This document shows, in pieces, positions 1-8,401 of a stretch of 64,000 bases of DNA. The stretch is taken from contig NZ_JAERQY020000002.1 of assembly GCF_016735495.2 (NCBI RefSeq), positions 186,001 to 250,000 of the forward strand, written 5' to 3'. The position numbers were made by a program, and so were the translations under genes. Under the pieces are notes generated by a model. It made no database searches, was not told where the DNA came from, and was given only the letters and a program-made list of their open reading frames with translations. How positions within the stretch are numbered: the first letter of the stretch is position 1; the number at the start of each line of letters is the position of its first letter. The DNA comes from Lysobacter sp. MMG2. GTDB taxonomy: Bacteria > Pseudomonadota > Gammaproteobacteria > Xanthomonadales > Xanthomonadaceae.

Positions 1-242
1 CGGCGCTCCTGTCAGCTCGGCCATGGCCGAACGAATGGACAGCCCCGTGGAAGGAAAGTTCAACGACGAACGTTCAACGGGGCGAGATTCGAATCAGGAT
101 CATTAATGGGGACGGGCCCGGGGGCCGCAAGCGCCGGCCGTCACGGATCCGGGTGGGTCGCCGAACGCGACGGCGATTGACGCCGGCGAAACATCCTCGG
201 GATGATAGCGGTCTCTCCATACCTGAACGGATGGTCCCGCAG

Positions 243-2324
243 ATGATCGCTGGCCTCGACGGTCTTCGCTTCCAGCACTGGCAGACGGAGCTTCGCCCCG
301 ACGGCGTCCTGCTGCTGTCGTTCGACAAGGCCGGCACGCCGGTCAACACCTTCTCCCAGGACGTCCTGATCGAACTGGACATCCTGATCGAGCGCCTGGC
401 GCTGGACCCGCCCAAGGCGGTGGTGCTCCGTTCGGCCAAGGCATCGGGCTTCATCGCCGGTGCGGACATCAAGGAATTCCAGAGTTTCGACCAGAAGGGC
501 ACCGTCGGCGACGCCATTCGCCGCGGCCAGCAGACCTTCCAGCGCCTGGCCGAGCTGCCCTGCCCGACCGTCGCGGCCATCCACGGCTTCTGCATGGGCG
601 GCGGCACCGAGATCTCCCTGGCCTGCCGCTACCGCGTGGCCAGCAACGACCCGTCCACCCGCATCGGCCTGCCGGAAGTGAAGCTGGGCATCTTCCCGGG
701 CTGGGGCGGCAGCGTGCGCCTGCCGCGCCTGATCGGCGCGCCGGCGGCGTTCGACGTGATGCTCACCGGCCGCACGTTGTCGGCCTCGGCCGCGCGCGCG
801 AACGGACTGGTCGACAAGGTCACCGATCCGGCCAGCCTGATCGACGTCGCCGCCGCGCTGGCCCTGAAGGGCACGCAGCGTCCGTTCAAGCAGCGCTTCC
901 TCGGCTGGGCCACCAATACCCTGCCGGCGCGCAAGCTGCTGGCGCCGATGCTGACCAAGCAGGTCGCACGCAAGGCGCGCAAGGAGCACTACCCCGCGCC
1001 GTATGCGCTGATCAACAGCTGGGCCAACACCGGCGGCGGCATCCAGCAGCAGTTGTCGGCCGAACGCAAGGCGGTGGTGAAGCTTGCGTCCACGCCGACC
1101 GCGCGCAACCTGATCCGCGTGTTCTTCCTGCAGGAACGCCTGAAGGGACTGGGCGGCAAGGATCACGGCATCCGCCACGTGCATGTCGTCGGCGCCGGCG
1201 TGATGGGCGGCGACATCGCCGCATGGTCGGCTACGAAGGGTTTCAACGTCACGCTGCAGGATCGCGAGCAGCGTTTCATCGACGCCGCGCTGACCCGCGC
1301 GCAAGCGATGTTCGAGAAGAAGGTGAAGGACGAGGCCAAGCGCGCCGCGGTCTCGGCGCGCCTGAAGGGCGACCTGGCCGGCGACGGCGTGCCGGAAGCG
1401 GATCTGGTCATCGAGGCGATCATCGAAAACGCCGAAGCCAAGCGCGAGCTGTACGCCTCGCTCGAGCCGCGCATGAAGTTCGACGCGCTGCTCACCACCA
1501 ACACCTCGTCGATCCCGCTGACCGAACTGCGCGAACACATCGCACGCCCGGTGCATTTCGCCGGCCTGCATTACTTCAACCCGGTCGCGCTGATGCCGCT
1601 GGTGGAGATCATCCACCACGACCGCGTCGCGCCGCAGACCGAGCAGCGCCTGGCCGCGTTCTGCAAGGCCATCGACAAGCTGCCCGTTCCGGTGGCCGGC
1701 ACGCCGGGCTTCCTGGTCAACCGCGTGCTGTTCCCGTACATGCTTGAAGCCGCGACCGCGTACGCCGATGGCATTCCGGGTGCGGCGATCGACAAGGCCG
1801 CGGTGAAGTTCGGCATGCCGATGGGGCCAATCGAACTGATCGACACCGTGGGCCTGGACGTGGCCGCCGGCGTCGGCGCGGAACTGGCGCCGTTCCTCGG
1901 CCTGCCGATCCCGGCCGCGCTGGCGAAGCCGCCGGAAGCCGGAAAGCGCGGCAAGAAGGACAACCAGGGCCTGTACAAGTGGGAGAACGGCAAGCCGGTG
2001 AAGCCGGCGCTGCCGAAGGACTACCAGTTCCCGTCCGACCTGGAGGATCGCCTGATCCTGCCGTTGATCAACGAAGCGGTGGCGTGCCTGCACGAAGGCG
2101 TGGTGGACGACGCCGAACTGCTCGATGCCGGCGTGATCTTCGGCACCGGCTTCGCCCCGTTCCGCGGCGGCCCGATCCAGTACGTCCGCGAAACCGGCGT
2201 CTACAACCTGCTCGCGCGGTTGTCGATCCTCGAACAGCGCTATGGCGATCGCTTCAGGCCGCGTCCGGGCTGGGACAGCCCGGCGCTGCGCCCGCAGGCC
2301 ACGGCAACCGCCGCCGCGGCCTGA
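243..2324 (+). CDS. fadB: FadB-like 3-hydroxyacyl-CoA dehydrogenase / enoyl-CoA hydratase
   Basis: Multifunctional fatty-acid beta-oxidation enzyme of 693 residues from this start. The N-terminal third is an enoyl-CoA hydratase/isomerase (crotonase) domain, with the oxyanion-hole segments SGFIAGADIKEF and HGFCMGGGTEISLAC. A Rossmann NAD-binding 3-hydroxyacyl-CoA dehydrogenase domain follows (HVVGAGVMGGDIAAW, LTTNTSSIPLTEL, HYFNPVALMPLVEI), then the C-terminal HAD domains (PGFLVNRVLFPY and GPIELIDTVGLDV). It should hydrate enoyl-CoA and oxidise the resulting hydroxyacyl-CoA in the cytoplasm. The frame is open to the window edge. I chose ATG 243 because homologues begin near the residues following it; ATG 231 and GTG 153 are alternatives. 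No Shine-Dalgarno sequence is clear for any of them. A thiolase partner would be expected nearby but is not in the window. Confidence 0.93.
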   Translation: MIAGLDGLRFQHWQTELRPDGVLLLSFDKAGTPVNTFSQDVLIELDILIERLALDPPKAVVLRSAKASGFIAGADIKEFQSFDQKGTVGDAIRRGQQTFQRLAELPCPTVAAIHGFCMGGGTEISLACRYRVASNDPSTRIGLPEVKLGIFPGWGGSVRLPRLIGAPAAFDVMLTGRTLSASAARANGLVDKVTDPASLIDVAAALALKGTQRPFKQRFLGWATNTLPARKLLAPMLTKQVARKARKEHYPAPYALINSWANTGGGIQQQLSAERKAVVKLASTPTARNLIRVFFLQERLKGLGGKDHGIRHVHVVGAGVMGGDIAAWSATKGFNVTLQDREQRFIDAALTRAQAMFEKKVKDEAKRAAVSARLKGDLAGDGVPEADLVIEAIIENAEAKRELYASLEPRMKFDALLTTNTSSIPLTELREHIARPVHFAGLHYFNPVALMPLVEIIHHDRVAPQTEQRLAAFCKAIDKLPVPVAGTPGFLVNRVLFPYMLEAATAYADGIPGAAIDKAAVKFGMPMGPIELIDTVGLDVAAGVGAELAPFLGLPIPAALAKPPEAGKRGKKDNQGLYKWENGKPVKPALPKDYQFPSDLEDRLILPLINEAVACLHEGVVDDAELLDAGVIFGTGFAPFRGGPIQYVRETGVYNLLARLSILEQRYGDRFRPRPGWDSPALRPQATATAAAA

Positions 2325-2657
2325 GCCAGCCGCTCACCGAGCGACGCGTCATCGCGTCGCCGGTGGTTGTGCGCGGATGCATTCGCCGGGATGCATCCGT
2401 GAACTGGTTCGAAGCGGGGCCGCGCTTTCGGACGGCCTTCCCGTAATGCCGGTGGACTCCAAGTTCCATCGCCCGCGCAACGGGAGCGCATGAGCGCGCA
2501 CAAGCGCCCGCGTGAACACCGGCCGCGTCACCGTCCCGGGATCCGGTGACGCCCGCCATCATTCGGAATCGTCTCATTCCGGCGGCGCATCGCGCCGCCG
2601 AGACTGCCTGCCACTAACGCAGGCGAATCGGCCGCCTGCCCGCAGGCGATCCGAACG
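2325..2657. other. Gene-free stretch with several perfect hairpins
   Basis: 333 bases between fadB and the deacetylase gene, with no credible gene. It holds inverted repeats: 2341-2348/2353-2360 (8 bp, loop TCAT), 2374-2381/2392-2399 (8 bp), 2525-2533/2544-2552 (9 bp) and 2581-2588/2592-2599 (8 bp, loop ATC). None is followed by a T-run. The first lies 16 bases after the fadB stop and could act as its 3' end hairpin. Confidence 0.6.
2341..2360 (+). terminator. Hairpin 3' of fadB, terminator-like
   Basis: Perfect 8 bp GC stem GCGACGCG/CGCGTCGC with a four-base loop, 16 bases after the fadB stop. It lacks a clear T-tract, so it may stabilise the mRNA end rather than terminate transcription. 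Confidence 0.4.
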
Positions 2658-3431
2658 ATGGACGTTATCCGCACCCCACCCGCCCCCACGCGGGATGCCA
2701 TTCCCATCCTGATGTACCACAACCTCTGCGTGCCGCCGCGGGACATCCAGCGGCAACGCGGGTTGTACGTGACGCCGCAGCGCTTCGCGCGGCAGATGTC
2801 GCTGCTGCGCTCGTTCGGCTATCGCGGCGTGTCGATGTCGGAAGCGATGCCGTACCTGCGTGGAGAACAGCACGGCCGCATCGCCGTGATCACCTTCGAC
2901 GACGGCTATCGCGACAATCTCGACAACGCCCTTCCCGTGCTGCGCGCACTGGGATTCACCGCCACGTGCTACGTCGTCAGCAGCTGGATCGGCGGGCACA
3001 ACGCGTGGGACTGCGATCGGCTCGGCTTGCGCAAGCCGTTGATGTCGGTGCACGAGCTTCGCCAGTGGCAGCACGCGGGCATGGAGGTGGGTGCGCACAC
3101 CCGCACGCATCCGCGCCTGGGCGACTGCGATGCGCTGGAGTTGAAGGACCAGATCGGCGGCAGTCGCGCCTTCCTCGAAGACCTCCTGGGCCGCCGCGTA
3201 ACCCAGTTCTGCTATCCCTACGGCGACCACGACGACGCGGTCGTCGCCGCGACGCGCGAGGCGGGATTCGACGCCGCCGTCACCACGCAGCGCGGTCGTG
3301 CACGCAGGGGCGACGACCTCTGGCGCCTGCCGCGCGTGCCGATCACGTTCCGTCATCTGCTGCCGAGCTTCGCCCTGCGCACCCTGACGGGTTACGAGGA
3401 CCGCAACGGCAGGGACTTCAAGTACGCATGA
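2658..3431 (+). CDS. Polysaccharide deacetylase (NodB / CE4 family)
   Basis: A 257-residue protein with the NodB-homology deacetylase fold. Visible motifs are ILMYHN near residue 17, TFDDGY with the catalytic Asp81 and metal-binding Asp82, the metal-binding histidines H147 and H151 (HTRTH), and FCYPYGDHD near residue 190. CE4 enzymes remove N- or O-acetyl groups from polysaccharides. No signal peptide is visible, so it may act on a lipid-linked or nascent glycan at the inner membrane. The stop overlaps the following glycosyltransferase start by four bases (ATGA), so the pair is very likely cotranscribed and acts on the same glycan. The exact substrate cannot be read from sequence. Confidence 0.88.
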   Translation: MDVIRTPPAPTRDAIPILMYHNLCVPPRDIQRQRGLYVTPQRFARQMSLLRSFGYRGVSMSEAMPYLRGEQHGRIAVITFDDGYRDNLDNALPVLRALGFTATCYVVSSWIGGHNAWDCDRLGLRKPLMSVHELRQWQHAGMEVGAHTRTHPRLGDCDALELKDQIGGSRAFLEDLLGRRVTQFCYPYGDHDDAVVAATREAGFDAAVTTQRGRARRGDDLWRLPRVPITFRHLLPSFALRTLTGYEDRNGRDFKYA

Positions 3432-4510
3432 AGTTCCTGTTCGTCGGCTCCTCCCCCGACCACGGCGGCGCGGAAGTCCACTTCATCGCGCTGGCGCAGG
3501 CGTTGCTGGAATCGGGCCATCGCGTCGAGGCCATGGTTCACCCGCACGGCTTCATCGCCGACGAGCTGGAACGTCTGGGAATCCGGCCCCGGCGCATCGC
3601 GTTCCGCAACGCGGTCGACCCGCTCGCGCATGCCGCGCTGATCCGCACCATCCGCGCCGTTCGTCCGGATGCACTGGTCGCGAACTTCGGCAAGGACTAC
3701 TGGCCGCTGATCCTCGCCGGCCGTCTGTTGCGCGTGCCGGTGCTGCTGTTCCGCCATCGCGTCGCGGCGTTGAAACCCGCGTCGGGCTGGTTGCTTCCGC
3801 GTCTGGCGCGCGGGTTCTTCGCCGTGTCCGATTTCGCGCGCTCGACATACCTGGGCCAGGGCATCGCGCCTGAGCGGGTGCAGGTCCTGCACAACCCCAT
3901 CGACCTCAAGCGTTATCGCTTCGCGCCCGACCTGCGACGTGAAGTGCGGGCATCGCTGGGCATCGACGACAACGCCGTCGTGGTCGGCTACTGCGGGCGC
4001 ATGCTGGAGAGCAAGGGCATCTACACCTTGTTCGAAGCGACTTCCTCGGCGATGGAGGTGGAACCGAGCCTGCATTGCCTGTGGGTCGGCGAATCGCTCG
4101 ATGGCGACCGCCTGCGCGCGCGCGTCGCCGGAAGTCCGCATGCGTCGCGGCACCATTTCGTCGGGCTCGTCGACGATCCCTCGCCCTACTACAGCGCGTT
4201 TTCGCTGCTGGCGTTTCCTTCGATCGCGCCGGAAACGTTCGGTCGCGTCTCGATCGAAGCCCAGGCCTGCGGCATTCCCGTACTGGGCAGCGATGTGGGC
4301 GGCGTGCCGGAAACGCTGATCGACGGGAAGACGGGCCTGCTGCTGCCGCCGGACGATGCGGTGGCCTGGCGCGACGCAATCCTGCGCCTGTGCGATGCGA
4401 ACCGTCGCGCGGCCCTGGGCGAAAAGGCGCGCGAGTTCGTGAAGAGCCGTTTCAGCTATCCGATCATCGCCGAGCAGCTGGTGTCGTTCCTGGACGCACG
4501 CGGGACCTGA
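3428..4510 (+). CDS. Glycosyltransferase family 4 protein
   Basis: A 360-residue GT-B glycosyltransferase. The N-terminal domain opens MKFLFVGSSPDHGGAEVHF, typical of GT4 acceptor domains. The C-terminal nucleotide-sugar domain has GYCGRMLESKGIYTL and the GT4 E-x7-E signature in PETFGRVSIEAQACG, followed by GSDVGGVPETL and a hydrophobic GLLLPP turn. It should be a retaining glycosyltransferase at the cytoplasmic face of the inner membrane. Translation is probably coupled to the deacetylase by the ATGA overlap. Sugar donor and acceptor are unknown; LPS, exopolysaccharide or a surface glycan are all possible. Confidence 0.9.
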   Translation: MKFLFVGSSPDHGGAEVHFIALAQALLESGHRVEAMVHPHGFIADELERLGIRPRRIAFRNAVDPLAHAALIRTIRAVRPDALVANFGKDYWPLILAGRLLRVPVLLFRHRVAALKPASGWLLPRLARGFFAVSDFARSTYLGQGIAPERVQVLHNPIDLKRYRFAPDLRREVRASLGIDDNAVVVGYCGRMLESKGIYTLFEATSSAMEVEPSLHCLWVGESLDGDRLRARVAGSPHASRHHFVGLVDDPSPYYSAFSLLAFPSIAPETFGRVSIEAQACGIPVLGSDVGGVPETLIDGKTGLLLPPDDAVAWRDAILRLCDANRRAALGEKAREFVKSRFSYPIIAEQLVSFLDARGT

Positions 4511-4532
4511 CCCGCCGCGACCGGCGATGCGG

Positions 4533-4898
4533 TCACATCGTGTGGGTCGGGCGCTCCGCCGCCAGCGTGCCCGCCAGCAGCGCTTCGATCTTGCCCTTCA
4601 CCGTTTCGCCTTCGGCGCTGTCGGCGAACTGCACACCGATGCCCGCCGCGCGGTTGCCCTGCGCGCCGACCGGCGTCACCCACACGACCTTGCCGGCGAC
4701 CGGCAGGCGCTCGTTGGATTCGGGAAGGGTGAGCAGCAGGAAGACCTCGTCGCCGAGGAAGTAGCGCTTGGGCGTGGGTACGAAGATGCCGCCGCTCTTG
4801 AGGAACGGCATGTAGGCGCTGTAGAGCTGCGCCTTGTCCTTGATCGCACACGACAGGATGCCCTGGCGCGCGCCGCCCGCTGCGTTCATACCGCTCAT
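4533..4898 (-). CDS. pilZ: Type IV pilus assembly protein PilZ
   Basis: A 121-residue stand-alone PilZ-domain protein. It contains ILSCAIKDKAQLYSAYMPF, GGIFVPTPKRYFLGDEVFLL and GKVVWVTPVGAQGNRAAGIG, closely resembling the PilZ protein of Xanthomonas, which binds PilB and the FimX system and is needed for type IV pili. As in that orthologue, the RxxxR c-di-GMP-binding motif expected at the N-terminus is not seen, so nucleotide binding is unlikely. I chose ATG 4898 because it overlaps the holB stop as ATGA; ATG 4889 is also possible and sits 9 bases from an AGGAG. It is the last gene of the fab-pab-tmk-holB run. Confidence 0.9.
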   Translation of the reverse strand: MSGMNAAGGARQGILSCAIKDKAQLYSAYMPFLKSGGIFVPTPKRYFLGDEVFLLLTLPESNERLPVAGKVVWVTPVGAQGNRAAGIGVQFADSAEGETVKGKIEALLAGTLAAERPTHTM

Positions 4899-5875
4899 CT
4901 CCTGCTTCCCCCTGAAGCCTGGGCGCCACTCGCGCCGCGCCAGGCCAGCAACAATTCGGTGACCGCGAGGTCCGCCCGCACCGTGGTGCGCAGCAGATCC
5001 CGGGTCCGGTTCGCCTGGTCGAACCACGCGGCCAGACTGCGCGTTCGTACCGGGTCGGTCAAGCCGGCGGCCTCGGCCAAGGCCAGATCCGCGGCATGGC
5101 GCAGGCGCAGCCCGGCGTGTTCATCGCCGACCCAGCGCTGTGCGGTCTCGACCGCGCCGATCTCGCCACGCCCCAGGCGCGCGAGGTCGCCGGCGACGTC
5201 GCGCCGCAGCTTGAGGCCGTCGTTCTCCAGCCACTCGTGCGCCAGCCCCGGGTGGCCGCGCGCGGCGTCCGATGCCTCGCGCGAGGTCGCCTCCGCGTGA
5301 CCGCGGCTGCGCAGCCAGGCCAGCGCCTCCTCGTGCGGGGGCAGCTTGAACTCGTACCGCTGGCAGCGGCTGCGGATGGTCGCCGGCAGGCGCGTGGGAT
5401 GCGCACTGACCAGCCACAGGTAGCGCCCCGGCACCGGCTCTTCCAGCGTTTTCAGCAATGCGTTGCAGGCGGCGTTGTTGATCGCCTCCGCCGGATCGAG
5501 GATCACCACCTGCGCGCCGCCGTATTGCGGCGTCAGCGACAGTTGCTCGGAGAGCTGGCGGATCTGCTCGATCACGATCTCCGTGCGCAGCCGCGTGCCC
5601 TCCTTGTTCGGGATGAACGAGATGAGGTGGTAATCCGGATGCGTTCCGGCCGCGAGCAGATGGCAACTGCGGCACGCACCGCAGGGTTCGCCACCGGCCA
5701 TGGGCTGCTGGCACAGCAGCCGCTGCGCCAGGCGCTCGGCCACGGCGCGTTTGCCCAGCCGCGCGGGGCCGCAGAACAGCAATCCGTGCGCGAGGCGACC
5801 AGCGTCCAGCGCCGCCACCGCCTGGTCGTATACGCGGTGCTGCCACGGAGCGAAACCGGCGGCCTGCCCGCTCAT
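4895..5875 (-). CDS. holB: DNA polymerase III subunit delta'
   Basis: A 326-residue clamp-loader subunit of the replicative polymerase. Near residue 35 it has a degenerate P-loop (CGPARLGKRA, lacking the usual Ser/Thr after Lys). A zinc-binding cysteine cluster follows (CQQPMAGGEPCGACRSC), then the AAA+ segments VVILDPAEAINNAACNALLK and TLEEPVPGRYLWLV, and the SRC motif TIRSRCQRYEF. It works with DnaX (encoded at 24.7-26.6 kb), HolA and beta clamp. Four-base overlaps join it to tmk upstream and pilZ downstream, the standard linkage in gammaproteobacteria. Confidence 0.94.
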   Translation of the reverse strand: MSGQAAGFAPWQHRVYDQAVAALDAGRLAHGLLFCGPARLGKRAVAERLAQRLLCQQPMAGGEPCGACRSCHLLAAGTHPDYHLISFIPNKEGTRLRTEIVIEQIRQLSEQLSLTPQYGGAQVVILDPAEAINNAACNALLKTLEEPVPGRYLWLVSAHPTRLPATIRSRCQRYEFKLPPHEEALAWLRSRGHAEATSREASDAARGHPGLAHEWLENDGLKLRRDVAGDLARLGRGEIGAVETAQRWVGDEHAGLRLRHAADLALAEAAGLTDPVRTRSLAAWFDQANRTRDLLRTTVRADLAVTELLLAWRGASGAQASGGSRR

Positions 5876-6510
5876 GCGTTCGCCTCCATCCATTCGCGCA
5901 GATGCGCGACGGCCTGCGCGGCGACGGCGTCGGCCGGCTGCGTCGCGTCGATCACGCGGAAGCGCTGCGGCTCGGCCTTCGCACGTGACACGTAGCCTTC
6001 GCGCACGCGTTCGAAGAAGTCCTCGCGCTCGGCCTCGATGCGATCGACGGCGCCGCGCCCACGCGCGCGCTGCAGGCCGATGGCCACCGGCACGTCCAGC
6101 AGCAGCGTCATGCCCGGCGCGATGCCGACCACGCGCCGTTCGAGTTCGGCGATGAAAGCTGCGTCGCCGCCGCGCGCCGCGCCCTGGTAGGCGTAGCTGG
6201 CATCGGTGAAGCGATCGCTGATGACCCACGCGCCGCGCTCCAGCGCCGGCACGATCGTCTCGCGCACATGCTGCGCGCGTGCGGCGAAGACCAGCAGCAG
6301 CTCGGCTTCGGTCGTCGGCGGTTCGTGATGCGTGTCCAGCAGCAGGCCGCGGATCTGTTCGGCCAGCGGCGTGCCGCCGGGCTCGCGCGTGCTCACCACT
6401 TCGCGTCCGGTCGCGGACAGCGTATCGCGCAGCGCGGCGAGCACGGTCGACTTCCCGGCGCCCTCGCCGCCCTCCAGCGTGATGAAACGCGGATACGCAC
6501 GCAGCGTCAT
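5872..6510 (-). CDS. tmk: dTMP kinase
   Basis: A 212-residue thymidylate kinase that phosphorylates dTMP to dTDP for DNA synthesis. The P-loop GGEGAGKST lies at about residues 14-22. The substrate motif DRFTDASYAYQG is near residue 100. REPGGTPLAEQIRGLLL and the LID-like RGAVDRIEAEREDFFERV also fit. It overlaps mltG upstream and holB downstream by four bases each. Confidence 0.96.
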   Translation of the reverse strand: MTLRAYPRFITLEGGEGAGKSTVLAALRDTLSATGREVVSTREPGGTPLAEQIRGLLLDTHHEPPTTEAELLLVFAARAQHVRETIVPALERGAWVISDRFTDASYAYQGAARGGDAAFIAELERRVVGIAPGMTLLLDVPVAIGLQRARGRGAVDRIEAEREDFFERVREGYVSRAKAEPQRFRVIDATQPADAVAAQAVAHLREWMEANA

Positions 6511-7589
6511 TGCCGCTCCTGCGTCTGCGAGGCGCCGTTCGACTCCGCGGCACGGGCCTGGCGATAGCGCGCCAGATAGCGCTGCACGTTCGCTTCATGC
6601 TCGGCCAGCGTGCGCGCAAACAGATGACGCCCACTGCCATCGCCGACCGCAACGAAGAACAGATCCTCGCCCGGCGCCGGCCGCGCGACCGCCTGCAGCG
6701 CATCCACGCCCGGCATCGCGATCGGCGTCGGCGGCAGACCGACGCGCGTGTAGGTGTTGTACGGCGTGTCGGTGGTCAGGTGCACCTTGCGGATGTTGCC
6801 GTCGTAGTTCGTGCCCAGGCCGTAGATCACGGTCGGGTCGGTCTGCAGGCGCATGCCGATTCTCAGGCGGCGCTCGAACAGTCCGGCGATGCGCGGGCGT
6901 TCCTCGGCGATGCCGGTTTCCTTCTCGACGATGGACGCCAGGACCAGCATTTCTTCCGGCGTCTTGAGCACGCTGTCGGGCAGGCGGCGTTCCCACGCGT
7001 CGGCGAGCGCCTTGTCCATCGCTTCGTGCGCGCGCTTGAGGATGTCCAGGTCGCTGTCGCAGCGCGTGAACAGATAGGTTTCGGGCAGGAAACGGCCTTC
7101 CGGATGCTGGCCCGCGTGGCCCAGCGTCTTCATCAGCGCGGCGTCGTCGAGCGTGTCGGTCTCGTGCTCGAGTTCGTTCGCGCGCTTCAGCGCGGAGCGC
7201 AGCTCGCGGATGTTCCAGCCTTCGACGATGGTGAAGCGGCGGCGCACGACCTTGCCGTCGCGCATCGCCGTGAGCAGCGAACGCGGCGACGTGCCCGGCT
7301 CCAGCGCGTATTCGCCGACCTGCAGCTTGCCCGCGGCGCCCAGTTGCTTGGCCAGCGCGCGCCATTCCAGCAGGTCGCCCTGGCGCACGCCGGCGTCGCG
7401 CAGCTTGCGCACGATGGCGGGCAGCGAATCGCCCGGCTCGACGACGAGGCTTTCGCCCGCTTCCAGACCCGCCAGAGGCGCGTCGGCGAAACTCGTGTAG
7501 CGCTGCCACAGGTAGGCGCCGACGCCGGCGGCGATCAACAGGACAACGAACACGAAGCCGCCCAGGCGGCGTCCAGATTTGCGACTCAC
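6507..7589 (-). CDS. mltG: Endolytic transglycosylase MltG
   Basis: A 360-residue YceG/MltG protein that cleaves nascent peptidoglycan strands at the outer face of the inner membrane. One N-terminal transmembrane segment (about residues 9-29) is followed by a LysM-like region (VEPGDSLPAIVRKLRDAGV). The catalytic core contains the Glu of LASIVEKETG (about E222), GRFLPETYLF and LQTDPTVIYGLG. The start is GTG 7589, read from the GTGA overlap with the pabC stop and a GGAGG four bases upstream. The mltG-tmk-holB linkage is conserved. Confidence 0.95.
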   Translation of the reverse strand: MSRKSGRRLGGFVFVVLLIAAGVGAYLWQRYTSFADAPLAGLEAGESLVVEPGDSLPAIVRKLRDAGVRQGDLLEWRALAKQLGAAGKLQVGEYALEPGTSPRSLLTAMRDGKVVRRRFTIVEGWNIRELRSALKRANELEHETDTLDDAALMKTLGHAGQHPEGRFLPETYLFTRCDSDLDILKRAHEAMDKALADAWERRLPDSVLKTPEEMLVLASIVEKETGIAEERPRIAGLFERRLRIGMRLQTDPTVIYGLGTNYDGNIRKVHLTTDTPYNTYTRVGLPPTPIAMPGVDALQAVARPAPGEDLFFVAVGDGSGRHLFARTLAEHEANVQRYLARYRQARAAESNGASQTQERQ

Positions 7590-8401
7590 GCAACCTCCGT
7601 GGCGAATGCGGGATGCTCGGCGGCCAGGCGGCGCTGAAGCTGCGCCACCTGCGGGTGCGGTCGCCACGAGCAAGCGCCGAGCCGCGCCACCGGCAGGATA
7701 CCGCGCACGGCATTGCACAGGAAAACCGCGTCGGCCGCTTCGACTTCGGTCACAGCCAGGCGCGCCTCCCGCGCGCCCAGCGCGCCGATCGCCCATTCCC
7801 GGCAGACGCCGGCGACGCCGCAACGGTCGATCGCTGGCGTGGTCCAGCGGCCGTCGTGCAGCACGAACAGGTTCGCGGACGTGGCGCTGACCGCGTCGCC
7901 TTCGGTGCTGAGCATGAGGCCCTCGTGCGTGTCCGCATCGCGCCATTCGGCACGCGCCAGCACCTGTTCGAGCCGGTTGCAGTGCTTCAGGCCCGCCAGC
8001 GCGGGCTGCAGCGCCAGGCGCGTCCGGCACCAACGCAGGGTCAGTCCGTCGGCCGGCGTTGCGGGCGGGACGTCGTGGCGCGAGAGGATCCAGTGCGGCG
8101 TCGCCGGTTCCGGCGGCGCGTAGCCGCGCCCGCCGCTGCCGCGCGTGACGATGAGCTTGAGCACCGCCTCCGCACCGTCGAGCAGATCGCGCGCCTCGCC
8201 GCGGGCGCGATCTTCATCGGGCAGCACGATGCCCAGCGCATGCGCGCCGCGCTGCAGGCGCCGCCAGTGAGCGGGCCACCAGTGCACGTCACCGCGATGC
8301 GCGCGCATGGTTTCGAACAGGCCGTCGCCGTAGGCGAGGCCACGGTCGAAATCCGGCGTGGCCGCAACGACCGCGTCGCCGACGAAGTGGCGCACGCTCA
8401 C
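7586..8401 (-). CDS. pabC: Aminodeoxychorismate lyase
   Basis: A 271-residue PLP enzyme of fold type IV that converts 4-amino-4-deoxychorismate to p-aminobenzoate and pyruvate for folate synthesis. It has the family start YGDGLFETMRAHRGDVHWWP and the PLP Lys in LAGLKHCNRLEQVLAR. TSANLFVLHDGRWTTP and GVAGVCREW are typical of the C-terminal part. The start is GTG 8401, overlapping the pabB stop as GTGA; a second GTG lies two codons downstream. PabB supplies its substrate and is translated just before it. Confidence 0.93.
   Translation of the reverse strand: MSVRHFVGDAVVAATPDFDRGLAYGDGLFETMRAHRGDVHWWPAHWRRLQRGAHALGIVLPDEDRARGEARDLLDGAEAVLKLIVTRGSGGRGYAPPEPATPHWILSRHDVPPATPADGLTLRWCRTRLALQPALAGLKHCNRLEQVLARAEWRDADTHEGLMLSTEGDAVSATSANLFVLHDGRWTTPAIDRCGVAGVCREWAIGALGAREARLAVTEVEAADAVFLCNAVRGILPVARLGACSWRPHPQVAQLQRRLAAEHPAFATEVA

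Noticed and set aside
2-106. Possible 3' end of an upstream plus-strand gene ending in TAA at 104-106
   Set aside because: The frame is open from the window edge but G/C at third positions is only about 59 percent over 34 codons, well below real genes here, and no family is recognisable.
141-2093. 650-codon minus-strand open frame opposite fadB
   Set aside because: It mirrors the fadB codon frame. Its product is Arg/His/Gln-rich low-complexity sequence, typical of antisense of GC-rich genes.
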